A stretch of DNA of 64,000 nucleotides, from assembly GCA_036936605.1 (NCBI GenBank), contig JAUPFV010000005.1, forward strand, positions 50,550,742 through 50,614,741. The letters run 5' to 3'. Every line of letters begins with the position of its first letter. Positions within the stretch are counted from its first letter, which is position 1. Positions 1-11,690 of this stretch are shown in pieces. This DNA is from Limnanthes douglasii subsp. nivea. Its lineage: Eukaryota; Streptophyta; Magnoliopsida; Brassicales; Limnanthaceae. Both the position numbers and the translations under genes were made by a program. The notes under the pieces are model-generated. The model did not search any database. It was not told the origin of the DNA and worked only from the letters and a program-made list of their open reading frames with translations.

Positions 1-897
1 TCTCCTTAAGAGTATAATATAGGTACTTGCCTTCGTACAAAGTTATGACGTTGTCTCTCCATAGAGACCGATGATAGGTGGTCGTCATAACTGTCTTTAA
101 CTCAGGGGGAAGAGGCTCTTTGAAAGGAACAGCAGAGGCAACTCCCTCACCCTCGGTGGCAATCTCCTTTTCTGCTTGGCGTCCATCTGAGGGACCAGCT
201 TGTGGGTCGGCCAAGGTGGCCACCTCTGGATTATCGTCGGCAACAGTCTTTTTCCCTTCAACATCGATGGGATCAGCTTCTTCCAAAATCTTGCAACCAT
301 GAGCTATTTTAGCTTTCATCGAGGTAGGATTCAAAAGGTTTGAGTTACTCCTGATGCGCTTATGCTTGAGGTCACTCTGTTACGGTTTTTTCGAGGCTTC
401 TATTTCTAACCTCTGACGATCAACATCTCTTTGAGAAACACCGAAGAATTAGCGGCGGTATTGACACATGTCTGAATACCAACGATAGTATCGGTCAGCT
501 GCACCATTTTGGGTGAGGATGATGCACTAGAGTCGCCCATTGTGAGGAATTTGGGTCGATAACTTTTCTTCGAAGTTACTGGCTCAGGGTTCAGGTGACC
601 ATGGAGGCTGCCATAAGGGCTCGACGTAGGGTCACTGGAATAAATAAGAACTGGTTCGGGGCTCCGGACAACAGGCGGATCGGGCGTGAAAAATTTCTCC
701 GCGGGCACGGGCTATGACCGAACAGGATCATGAGGAGGAGGAACAAGCGAAAATGGATTTTTTTTGGAATCCCAAATTAATCCCACGGCGCGGTACTCTT
801 TAGCCCTATCAGTAATGCTTGTTCAATCAATAAAACCGAACACAGGCTTCGATTTCTCTTTAGGCTTTTGATTTTTCTTCGAGACTTTCTTTCTCAT
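1..897 (-). pseudogene. Antisense ORF of gypsy element E, N-terminal part
   Basis: The minus strand, read from an ATG at 897-895, gives a basic start (MRKKVSKKNQKPKEKSKP) followed by PVFGFID, a stop, then SITDRAKEYR. This matches the N-terminus of the antisense ORF of element B (PVF, FVDW, IGHRAEEYR, near 40815). The TGA sits where B encodes the Trp of VDW, so it is probably a TGG-to-TGA change. The reading continues in pieces to the window edge, with a Ser/Pro-rich stretch about 700-410 and further stops and frameshifts. The rest of the gene lies outside the window. By homology the product is the Transposase_28-like protein of Tat-lineage retrotransposons; its function is unknown. Recognition rests on comparison with B inside this window. 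Confidence 0.6.
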
Positions 898-1603
898 AAA
901 CACAATAGTTTCTCCCTCTAGAACTGGTAAGGAGGACTCTCTTTCTCTAGAAGTTTTCTAAGGAAGCAAATAATGGTTGAAGAGAGAGCATATTTATAAG
1001 AAGCCATGTGCCTTAACTGTTTTTTGTATGGAGAAGTTTAAGGGAAAAGAGCTGCGGAAAGTTGAAGAGTCTCCTTAGGAGGTATGCGATCAGACACGAT
1101 TCGAATAAGGGAGTGACACATGGAGGTCATCATCAGCTAATAGAGAAATAGGTAATCATTGAGTTTGCTTGATAGGCGTCCGGCAGAGTCTGAACTGGCG
1201 TGCTTCTCAAGCGAGTCCCACGTGTACGCCAGCGCCAAGGAGAATAACGAACAGCTTCGCAGATGGGCCGGATAATCCTTTCGACCCGAGTTAGGCCCAT
1301 CAACCAGAGCCCATGATGTAATAGCCCAAGATCAAAACAACAAAGATAGAACTGATTTTTTTCTCCAAAGTACAGCGAGGAATAAGAATGGGTGGGGCAT
1401 AACATTTCATAAAGAAACAGACCGATGGCCTCAGCAACGTGGAGTGAGAAATGTCCAGCGGCTAATTGAGAATCCCAATGCAGTCGTATTTTCACATCTC
1501 CATTCATGAAAAAACTATTACCGATGCGGTGAATCGCCAGAGGCTATTCTCGCCGAATTACAATAAGTTTTCACTCCCAAGCTCTTGAAGACTGGGAGGC
1601 TAC
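898..1603. other. Element E spacer between antisense gene and 3' LTR
   Basis: Apart from the TATA box and leader of the antisense gene, no coding sequence is supported here. An open frame at 1507-1133 on the minus strand has no recognisable domain and no counterpart in A or B. The stretch ends in a purine-rich tract followed by GGCTAC (about 1587-1603), directly before the LTR. A and B have the same polypurine-tract ending before their 3' LTRs. Confidence 0.5.
991..998 (-). promoter_or_regulatory. TATA box for antisense gene of element E
   Basis: The minus strand reads TATAAATA about 94 nt upstream of the antisense ATG at 897. The leader between them is rich in GA runs and contains CTAGAG motifs, like the leader of the equivalent gene in element B. 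Assignment as a promoter is inference from spacing and from the same arrangement in A and B. Confidence 0.5.
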
Positions 1604-1915
1604 TGATGAGGAGATAAATCACCAAGCTCAAGATGAGAAATATTAATTGTTAAGTAAAATAAATGTATTTGTCCCATTGTTGTATTTATTATTAGTTAGA
1701 GGAGAATATTCCTAAGGTATGAACCAAGTTGTAAAAGTGGAAGGACCACAAAGGAAATAAATGGGGGCCACCTTACCCACTATACAAGGGAACCCCCTCC
1801 CCATCCTTTTTCTGGGTGGGTGAATATTAAATACATTCTCTTTCTACTTTCTCTCTCTACACTTTCCTCTCTAGTCACATCACTCACTAGATCCAAGATT
1901 CCCTATTTAGCCACA
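1604..1915 (+). repeat. 3' LTR of gypsy element E
   Basis: This roughly 312 bp segment starts with TGATGAGG directly after GGCTAC and ends near CCACA. It resembles the 326 bp LTR of element B: the same TGAT start, a central TATA-like TATACAAG before a C-rich step, a run of CTTTCTCTCTCTAC, and CTAGTCACATCA before the end. The 5' LTR and the target duplication are outside the window, so the right edge is set by comparison only. Orientation is plus, with the body of E to the left. Confidence 0.6.
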
Positions 1916-3309
1916 TTTTAAATCATCAATGCATATTTTAATTAGAGAAAATTTTAGATATTTTATATAGAAAAAAGATCTCAAATATAAAAAAAGTGAA
2001 ATTAAGTTCAACATCTCTAATATGGATTTTAAATTTGTGATTGGTTCTTTGAATATGATGATCTCTTGCATATAGATACTTGACTTCAAAACACCCAGTC
2101 AAGATCCTTCGACCATGACAATTTCTTCAATGTAGTCATTTGACTTCAGAATGTCCAGTGAGTCTCATTTGACAAAATATAAATTGAACGTCCCTCGCGT
2201 ATGACGATTTTGATAAATTTAGTTATTGATTCTTCAGGCCTCATAAACTAAATTTATCAAACCTTCATAGTCTATGGACATACACCATATATTTTGAACT
2301 GAAAGGACTATATGTAAGAAATTTTCATAGTCGAAATACATTCACCAGATGTTTAAAATCAAATTACTGAGTTTAAAGAAATTATCATAGTCAAAAGACC
2401 AATCACGAATTTAGGCTTTTATAATAAAAAATTCTATAACAACATGTTTTTATGCATGAACAAAAATTAGATTAGCCTTTATCTATATTATCACACTTAA
2501 TGACATGACATTAGGGAAGTGAGATATCAAGACAAACAAAAGGTAACAAATGAAATTAAGTTCAGTATTTATATTTTCAATGAGGTTATACTACACCTCA
2601 GTGGAGGATCTAACAACTATCTTTTAGGCTTTAGAGATCTAGAATATATGATTTCTAGCAAGATAAACATCATACACAATAGTGGAGAAAAACATGTCCT
2701 TGTCTCTTGTCCGGTCAACGATAGAAAAAACTGATAAACTAGGGAGGTGTTTAAGAATGGGCTTTGGTCCCTGATTGGTTCCCCGTCTATCCAATTTCTC
2801 GACTATTGGTCCATTGATTGAAAAATTATGATATAAACCCATGGTCTTGTCAACTTTATAGAAAATTGATCCCCCAACTTTAAAGATACTATATTAGTTC
2901 ATTGCCTTGTCAATTTTCTAAATAATTTTTCCTTCTTTTTTTATGTAATGCAAGAGGGATAAAATATATAATTTTTTAAAAGTCATTGGAGGAATATGGT
3001 ATATTTTAAAGTCAGAAGACCAGTTATCCAGATATATGGAAAATTTAGATGGTGATATGATACATGTAAATTTGAGAGACCAAATCTCTTGAAATTAGTT
3101 AGTCGGGGGATCATTCATGGATCATAGCCTTGATAATGCATGTAAACTATGATTATAATCTTTGTAAATTTACAAATAATCATCAACAATACCGAAAATA
3201 TTACACAATAATCGTTTATTTATATATTAAGATAATTTGTTAACCACAAAAGCACTTAAAGGTCTTATTATTATAAATATCAAAGGCTCCACATTCTTTG
3301 GTTGTATCT
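1916..3309. other. AT-rich intergenic sequence, no gene seen
   Basis: No coding sequence is supported. The stretch holds short imperfect direct repeats built around TTGACTTCA and CCAGT (about 2056-2100 and 2114-2160), and three diverged repeats around CATAGTC (about 2260-2400). These look like an old, decayed minisatellite or repeat element. Confidence 0.4.
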
Positions 3310-3690
3310 AGTAAAACGAAAAATTAAGGTAAGCACAAGGATAAACTTCGTTCGTATAAGAGTGAAAACGATCTTTGTTTCTTGCATTTTGGCTTGACTG
3401 ATAAGATCCATGATATATCTCTTTTATGAGAGTAACAAATCGTAGTTGTTTAGGATAACTTCCTCACCTTGAAAATAATGAGAAACCAAGATGTTTAATG
3501 GAAAATTGTTGAGTAAGAATGAAAATAAAGCGGTCATCTGGGTATTATTGTCTCATGTGAGAATTAAATCATCAACATAAATAAGAACATACATGATATG
3601 ACTATTAATATAAAAGACAAGAGATGATGTATCAACATATGAATTTTGAAAACCAAACTCGAGAATGAAGGTTCCGAGTTTATGACACCA
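3310..3690 (-). pseudogene. Ty1/copia reverse transcriptase fragment (copia-2)
   Basis: The minus strand encodes, with stops, a copia RT segment: FILEFGFQNS, then IYVDDLILT with the catalytic YVDD, then a block like QRYIMDLISQAKM. It starts abruptly at about 3690, directly after the RNase H of a different copia copy, so it is a fragment of a second element. The downstream RNase H is missing. Assignment is from established copia RVT_2 motifs. Confidence 0.7.
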
Positions 3691-5960
3691 TGCATGAGTG
3701 GCTGTATATCTAGCTTCAACACTTGATTTTCATACAACATTATGCCTTTTATTTTTCCAATATATAAAATTACCTCCTACAAATATAATAACCAATAGGT
3801 TGATACTCATCAGCCTTATATCCAGCTCAATTTTCATTTATAAAATTTTATATATTAGTATAACCATTACTCCAATGTCAATCTATGAGAGGACTTAAGA
3901 TAACACAATAATATTTTAAGAGTGTACCCGGTGAATAACCATTATGAAAGACATAAACTGACTTATAACACTAACTTGCATGCAATATCTGGTCGAGTTA
4001 CCGTGAGATAGTTAAGATTTCCTACCAATTTATGATATTTTTGTGGATCAACAAATAATTCTACATCATATTTTAGTACTGGAAATTAGGAAACATCACT
4101 GTTTTATATGGTTTTGCTCCTAAGTTTCTTGTTTACATTAACAAATCCAAAACATATTTTCTTTGCAATAGTATAATACATTTTTTCATTCTTTTTATTT
4201 CAATTCCCAAACCCAAACTTAAATTTTCCTAAATCTCATATTTGAAATTTTAATAAAGAAATAGTTTAATCAAATAAAATCATTCAGTATCAGCTCCAGT
4301 AATAATGATGTCATTAACATATACAACCATGAGTTCGATACCATTTTCATGTCGTTTATAACACATAATGATTACAACTGTTTTTTTAAATCCAATTTCG
4401 ATGAGTACATCAATAAACCTACCAAACTAAGCACGAGGACATTTCTTCAAGCCATATAATGATTTATACATACGATATATATTTTCTCTCTCCCCTCAGA
4501 AACAAACTTAACTGGTTGCTCTATATACACTTCTTGTTAGAGATCTTCATATAAGAATGCATATTCATATCCAACTGTTGCAATGTTCAATTATTTGAAA
4601 CCGGTAGCTAAATAAATAGATAAATGAATAGAAGTAAACTTGGCTATTAGATAAAATATCTCAGAGTAGTCAATAATGTAAACTTGAGCATATCATTTTG
4701 CGACAAGTCTAGCTCTGAGACGAGCTATCATCCTATTTGGATTCAGTTTAAAGTTAAATACTCATTTATAACCAATAACTTTCTCTCTCTTATGTAAACT
4801 AACCAACTTCCAAGTACCAATGTATTCTAATTCTTTTGTCTCTTTAAGCATTGCATTATGACATAGAGCTTCATGAACAATTTTTAAAATATAATTGTAA
4901 TAAAAGCTCTCGTATAAGGTAAAAATAATCCTTTTTATGAAATAGAAAATTAGATAAGTATATTGTATTTTACCTTTGCAAAGAGCAACATGAAAATCAA
5001 TATTGGACTTACTATTTTTTATAATGGGATATGAAGATGAAGAAATCAATATTGGGCATGTTGTAATACGTAGTGTATGTCGAGAATAAACATGTTTAAT
5101 GAGAGGTCAAAGTCGATATTGTGGAAGAAGGGATAATATCAGTAACACTATAGGATTTTACTACAGTATAAATAAGGAGGTCATCATCCTCTTTATTTGT
5201 TTGAAGGATAACGCTAAGAAAAAATGGAAAATGATTAAGAGATAAGGAAAATGCTTATACCTTTTTTTAACTCTAGAATACCAAATAAAAATACATCTCA
5301 AAGCTATGAGATCTACTTTATGTGATTAGAACTAACATCTCTAACAAAATGAGTACAACCAAATATATGAAATTATTGAAAATAAAGGCTTTAAAGGAAA
5401 CAAAATACGGAGTAATAAAAATACATTTTAAATATATGGGATCTAATTTGTGTGGTTAGGACTAACATCTGTGATAAGATAAGCAAACCAAAATATGCAA
5501 AATTTAATTTAAAATAAAGGCGTTGAAGGAAAAAAAAACATAAAATATGGAATTTAAGAAAGAATACAGATGGCATTCGATTAGTTAGAAAATAAGTAAT
5601 AGAATGGTTTCATTCTTTGATTTGAAATAGAAGTGCACAAGCAGCTCATATAAGATTTATAATTTTTATTTGGTGACACCGTTTTGAGATGGTATGTCCA
5701 AACATGAGGCTTGATGCGAAATTCCATGTTGTTTCATAAATTCTTGAAATGCATAACAATGTTTTACCAATCATGATGCTTGTACGAACAATATTATTTA
5801 CAAGTATCACTTATTAAAATATGAATTTAACCATTAAATTAAGTATTAGTTTAAGAATAAAAAATACAAAATATTGAAAATAACTCATAATGATTTTTCA
5901 TTAAATAAATCCATATAACTCGAGAACCATAGTTAAACATTTAGACCAGTAAGATAATAA
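3691..5960 (-). pseudogene. Ty1/copia integrase-RT-RNase H relic (copia-1)
   Basis: On the minus strand, in order, are integrase core pieces (YLMKNHYELFSIF near 5920, FQEFMKQHGISHQ and SQNGV near 5700, NRMPS-like near 5580), the RT start (GTWKLVSLHKREKVIGYKW near 4790), RT core (RARLVAK, ATVGYEYAFL, SLYGLK, VVYVNDIIITGAD near 4310) and RNase H (LGLGIEI, RKYVLDLL, VGNLNYLTVTRPDI, and KSSVEARYTA near 3710). The catalytic YVDD reads YVND. There are many stops and shifts. The order integrase before RT defines Ty1/copia. No LTRs or target duplication could be recognised. Confidence 0.78.
5281..5525. repeat. Tandem duplication in copia-1 integrase region
   Basis: Two imperfect direct copies of about 120 bp lie side by side (about 5281-5392 and 5405-5525). 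Both contain AAAAATACAT, a GATCTA block, ACTAACATCT and AATAAAGGC. The duplication lies in the integrase C-terminal part and must have followed loss of function. Confidence 0.55.
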
Positions 5961-7568
5961 GAAAGTTTGTATAAAAGGAGGATTGAGTAAAAAGTTATTA
6001 TAAGAAATGAAATGTAATAAATATGAGTTAAATGATAAAGAGTTACTTGAAGTCTTGAAGGGTTCATAAATATAAATAGTCAGTAAGTAATGAGATATGT
6101 CTATAAGTCAAACTCATTATCTGTAAAGAGGCATCGTAAAATCCTGGACTATAAGTCAAGTAGAGATCATGATTGCAAGCCAAATCATTGATCTTTTAAG
6201 GTCAAGCAACCATGCAAGAGGCCATAAACGCTCACACTATATTTTAAGTAACGATTATGGATATAAGTCAAGCCATTAATCTTTTAATATCTAGCGGCAA
6301 CACAATGGGGTGTAAATGTATAACTATAAATACCATAATTAGAAGTTAAGTTTTAATATAAATAAAATAATATAATTAAATGAGCTATATAAGAAAGTTA
6401 TAAAACAAATTAAGCAACAAAGTTAGACGAGTTACATGATAAAAAAAAGCTCGTTATAAAACAAATAAATCAATGCAGTTGGATAAAATACATGATACAT
6501 AATGAACAAATTATTATATAGATGACCATAAAAACAAGTAAGCATTGACGAGCTAAATGACTCCAATAATGAATAAAATACAAACTAAGTCGGGAACCGA
6601 GGTACTCTTGGTATATTAACTCCCTTATGATTTTTTTACAACGAGGTGTTATTCTATAACATACTTTGGAAAAATAAAGAGTATAAGATATAATAAAATG
6701 TTTGTGATAAGTTACATAAGTAACTTCAAGACCCACAGATGAAGACTCCAAGATAATGAGGTAAAAATATAAACTGAGAATAAAAAACATGTTTGGTAAG
6801 TTAAAGTTGACCATCTAAATATGATGAGGTAAAATATATGATTTGAGAATGATAAAAAAAAGTGCAAATTTGGTGAGTTGTGAGAATAAGGTTAACGAAC
6901 TAAAGATCATGAATTAAAGATAATCGGTTAAGAAAAGCAAGTATAATGAACGAATTAGATGGGGAAACAATATAAATAAATTAAGTAACTCAACATGATG
7001 ATGTGAAATATTTTCAGCTTAACAACCTTTAATATATTCAGATTAATGACCTATAATACATTTAACTTGACGAACTTTATCAATTTAAATTAACACGGAC
7101 CTTAGTAATTAGATGTGCATCACTTTGACGAGTTACATACACAAGACGAGATATAATGAAGACGAGTTCTAAGCTAAGTAAATAAGCTAAAATGAAATAT
7201 TTATCATTGATAAGATTAAACTATTATCATAGTATTTTATACAGGCTAATGACAAGGATCGTGATCAACATAGATGATAATACATCATCATGACAATGTA
7301 CACCTTTGATGTAAGCCAATCAACTAAAAGGTAGCAATGAAGAAAATGAAAACTATTCAAGGTAAGTACGAAACTGAGAGCATGAAAAAAAGATGTGAAT
7401 GTAACACTATCTTGAAATACTTAAATGCTTTTAGTCTTTAAGTTTCATTTGATATTCTAACTCAAACATTAGTGGGAACCCCGACGAGAACATAATAGTT
7501 AGATAGCGATAGAAAAATAAGAACACTTATATTATTTGTTAGATATAGACATTTATTTTATATTAGAA

Positions 7569-7618
<50 letters not shown>

Positions 7619-8019
7619 TTGGACATTTATCCTTGTATTTCATATATATATGCATGTATTCTAAAAACAATTGGACTATCTTATCAATAAATAAAACATT
7701 TACCCTTCTAAATTTATTTCTTTAAGATTTTTTTTCTATTCATGGTTAAAACATTTGGTAATATTTTGATAAAATAAAATGTATATCTAACCATTTGAAA
7801 ATATAACTATTAAAAAATTAATAAGAAAAAAAGAAAATTGATCTAATATGAACTTCAACAACGAATTGAAAATTTTGTAAAGGAGAAAATAAGATGAAAT
7901 TGATTTACCTGAAAGCAAATATTGACCGCATTGAAAGATTGTCTGCCGTAAACAATCGAAGAGGTTCAAATTCGCATAGAAAGATTGACTACTGTAAATA
8001 GATTCATTTCCATATATTT
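5961..8019. other. AT-rich decayed sequence, no gene seen
   Basis: A few peptides near 6100-5961 on the minus strand may belong to the integrase linker of copia-1, but beyond that nothing is recognisable. The stretch is AT-rich, with recurring GACGAGTT words between about 6420 and 7170. The part at 7615-8019 also holds nothing recognisable. Confidence 0.4.
7573..7614. repeat. (TA)n microsatellite
   Basis: About 42 bp of uninterrupted TA dinucleotide. Confidence 0.95.
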
Positions 8020-10190
8020 TGATAAGTGCGCCCTATTTGGTCAAGTACTCAAGGGAATCATACCATTAAACTAGACGTCAAAATATGATGGGGAATTCCA
8101 AAAAATCAAGGAGCACGTGAGTTCACCTGAAGTCCTCACATGACCGCACCTAGGTGACATTCTCTTTCTATACTTAGCGACTTATGATCATGATATGAGT
8201 GTATTGTTAATAAAATAATAATGAGCCAACTGCTGAACTATTTACTATGTAAGTAAATCTATAATCTTTGTCTAAACTTGGTATTTATAATCGAAGAAAT
8301 TAGCACGGGTTCTAGTGGTGAATGTTAGAAAGAAGAGGTCATACTTCTAATGTTATATAGTTATAGTCCACACATATTCCTGTTGAGGGATATCCTTTCA
8401 AATCCTGATATATCTGCTATATTGACGCGATAGTCCTTATATTTTGATATTAAATTCAAACAACAAAATACCTTTGAAGCCTAGGATTTACCAGACTTCT
8501 TCACCTAGTTTCATGTTGAGAGGCCAAGCCCCTCGAAGGATAGTCCCGCAAAAATATGGACAACCCGTAATGACGAAGGCTCGAACTATCAAGAATTTGA
8601 AGCTATTATTCTATGTTTATCTCACTCAGGGGAACTTATTCATCAATGCATTAAATTTGGACGCACTGTCTCAAATAATGATACCAAATATGAAGCAACA
8701 ATTTTAGGGTTGCAGCTCGCCCAAATATATGGGGTACAATGCGGAAGAATTCTCACTGAATAACAATTGGTAGTCAATCATACTTTGAGACAAGTCAACT
8801 GTTAAAGCTAAAAATGATACATTTCTTATAGATTTTGTGAAATTACGGTCGGTGCCTCAAATTTTTAACAAGTACAATAAGAATGTGTACTACAAAGTGA
8901 AAATAGAATAGTTGATGCACTTGCTTTTATTGGAAGTTCCAAATCCAAACTATGGGAAATTGAGAAAAAAAAAACTCGTCATATTCCAATCACGAATTAC
9001 CTTATAGAAAAGACACTAGCAAGTAATAAACCAGATGTTAAAAGGATCAAAATATGATATGCTCGTCTAATGCTGCTCGAAAATACTCTCTACTGCGGAG
9101 GATTGGCCATATATTTTCTTTGGTTCATGGAATTAGGAAAATTATACTTTGTATGGAGAAGAAGGAGACACCCGCTACGGGTATAAATCTTTCCATATGT
9201 GAATCATATTATCCGAGTACTATTGGCCTACAATACATGCAGATGCCAAGGTCTTTGTAAAACCGCTAAGTTACATAGAAATAATTAGAAAACTAAATTT
9301 ATACCCCCAAAGTACTCATAAATTTGATATACAAAGCAGTTCTCGTTGACATATGGGGTTTAGACATAGTTGGGATCCTTTTTGAAAGCATCAGGGGCGA
9401 CGATACTTTACTATGGTTGTAAACTATTTCTTCAAATGGATGGAGGCAGAACCATTGGTCATAATTCAAATGTAAAAAAGGTATACATTTTGTAAGAACT
9501 AATATTTTTTGTAGGTATAGGGTACCCAGGTCGTTACCTTCGATAATTGGACACGGTTCTATAACGAGGAACTTGTCTTACTTTTCATAACCTAAAGCAT
9601 TTGATAAAGAATTTTTGACTCCCTTCCACCCTCAAGTAAATGAATAAGTCTAGGTGAAAAAGAAAACCATAATAGATGGAATATGCAGCCTATTCAAAGA
9701 TTATACAAGAAAATAACATGACTTACTAAAAAATATTATGATCCTGTCGAACAACCCCAAGCAAACACAACGGGGGGGAAACACCCCTCCTCATAGTCTA
9801 TGGAATGAATGTGTGGTCCCAATATAAATAATTATTCCTTCCTTCCAAAAAGAGTACGATGAATAGACTAATGGGTATTGCTGAAATACCGAACTTGACC
9901 TAGTGAGGAAAGACAGATCAAAATACACCTTAGAATTGAGCACTATTAAATGCCAATATACAAAATTTATGGCTCTAAGATTCAATTTTATGAATTATAA
10001 ATAGGGTAAAAGTTCCTTAAAATGGCCTTAATTCACACAAAAGTTAAAGCCTTCGACAAGCTAGGGAAAACTTGGAGGGAGCCTACATTGTTACTGCTAA
10101 GGTAAAACCTAGTATTTATAAGATGATTTATGCGGATGGACATCCTCTTCCCCACCCATGAAATGTGGAACATTTGAAATTATACGTTTC
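8020..10190 (+). pseudogene. Ty3/gypsy RT end-RNase H-integrase relic (F)
   Basis: On the plus strand is a decayed pol. An RT connection/RNase H entry (IKEHVSSPEVL, LFLYLATYDH) lies at about 8090-8210. RNase H (HQCIKFG, VSNND.KYEA, LGLQLAQIYG, QLVVN) lies at about 8640-8790. The integrase zinc region is at about 9060-9260, and the core (WGLDIVG, the DNG-equivalent region, LTPFHPQ) at about 9355-9640. The C-terminal tail ends near HPLPHP-type residues then NVEHLKLY-like sequence at about 10180. Stops and shifts occur throughout. The tail motif matches the C-terminus of A (HPWNIEQL), placing F in the same broad lineage. The 5' part is missing. Confidence 0.7.
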
Positions 10191-10439
10191 TTAAAAGTTT
10201 ATTCTCTTAAGTACATTTTACCTACGTCATATAACAACATTTTTACATTTGTAAGTTTTTTGCTCTCTTATCGTATCTTTGTGTATTGTTGATGTGTTGT
10301 TTCTTTTTCGCTGACACAAGTTATTTTTAGTGAGACATGAATAAATTTATTCTATCATGAATACATTTTGATGGCATATTAATTTAGATGCTCTTAAGTT
10401 TATGTATTAGAATGTTGAATGAACAACGACTTTGAGCCA

Positions 10440-11210
10440 TAAGGTCAAAATATGCTAAGTGACCTGAGAGTCATGATATCAGTATTGACTTCTGACGGGG
10501 TGCAAATTCGTTTTCCCAATCCTAGGGAGCAACCATACCAAGGATGCGAGAATGTTACATGTCTTTACACCATATTATTTATCTGGGGGTTGCGATTTTT
10601 TTTCCTTTGTTCATACGTGACTTCTTTAGTTACGTACATATATGCATAACCCAACTAATAACAAACAGTTGGTGGATGTTGTTGCGTATCTGGATTAGCT
10701 TGGAAGTGCTTTAGATTCAGTGACCTTAGTCGGCCTGTTGGCTGCTGATGATGTGAGAAAGTTGACAGGGTCACCATTTGTATACCTGCGACTAGCTAGT
10801 GTAAAGAAGCTTGTGGACCTACCCTCGTCAGAAAAGAAATGAGAAAACAATTTCATCTTTGTGGGCAATTAGGAGCACCCGAGCGCGGTTGAAAATTTGC
10901 AGGTAGAACGAAGGTGGATGGCTTCATGTAAGATTGGTTTGGCCAAGCGAAAGAATAAGATAAACTGAATTGATAATGGGATGCAAATTTATTATCGTTT
11001 TGGTGTAGGTTTGGGAAAATATCAATAGTGGTTGAAGGAAGAGGAAATAAATAATGTGAACCCTTTGCACATATTGTCAGCAGTGACATACTCAATGCGG
11101 AATTTAGAGGATCATCGAGTGTTCACCGAATTAACGATGTCAAAGTAAGAGAAACTAACCATGCCCGCGACAAGTGATGCGGCCAAGACCGCCCGAATTC
11201 AAGTCATTAT
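10440..11210 (+). pseudogene. Antisense ORF of gypsy element D
   Basis: The plus strand, antisense to element D and beyond its integrase, encodes pieces of the same protein as the antisense ORFs of A and B. ILFIWGLRFFF (near 10590) matches LFNWGLRF of A and B. KLVDLPSSEKK, then a stop, then ENNFIFVGN, a stop, and EHPSA (10810-10895) matches KVVDDLLESEKN...FFFISGAWESG of A. Both stops fall on positions that are Trp in A or B. An imperfect Leu/Ala-rich segment lies between. The position relative to pol and the opposite orientation agree with A, B and E. Decay is heavy, so boundaries are approximate. Confidence 0.5.
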
Positions 11211-11690
11211 GCGCCAACGATCTTAAATTGTAACAACATGAGGTTCGGACTCGACGTCCTATGAAAATACAAACTGAATGACAAGGAGGTTGAGTCTCTC
11301 AAAAGCAAAAAACAGGTCCGATTTGAGACCAATTCCCCATCCCCCCGTAAAGTATATCGAGAAGAGTAAGAAATGAGAGAAGGAAGGATCAGTAGGGTCT
11401 GTTGTGTAGCTCGAGGGTATGGCTTATTAACCAGTTCACAATTCGATCATCTTCGTCAGAGCGTGGTAGGGCTCTTTGCGTATCCTGTAGGTGTAGTTGA
11501 TTAACCCATTCGTAAAATGGTTTGAAAAGAGGCCTATAGAAATTATTGAACGGAAAAATAAAAGAGAATAAGACAATTGTTGGCAAAAACATAAATCATT
11601 CATTAACCCATTTGGAATATGCCTCATTAAAAAATCTGTCCGCGCCATCTAGAAGAAAAACGAGAACATATTTATTTTAAACAGCATTCA
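11211..11690. other. Element D spacer between antisense gene and integrase end
   Basis: No gene is supported. Open frames on the minus strand at 11592-11389 and 11648-11436 follow the integrase stop and have no recognised domain. By analogy with A and B this is the convergent 3' spacer between pol and the antisense gene. Confidence 0.35.

Noticed and set aside
1133..1507. 124-residue open frame on the minus strand
   Set aside because: No domain is recognised, and it lies upstream of the antisense gene's TATA box in a spacer that is non-coding in A and B.
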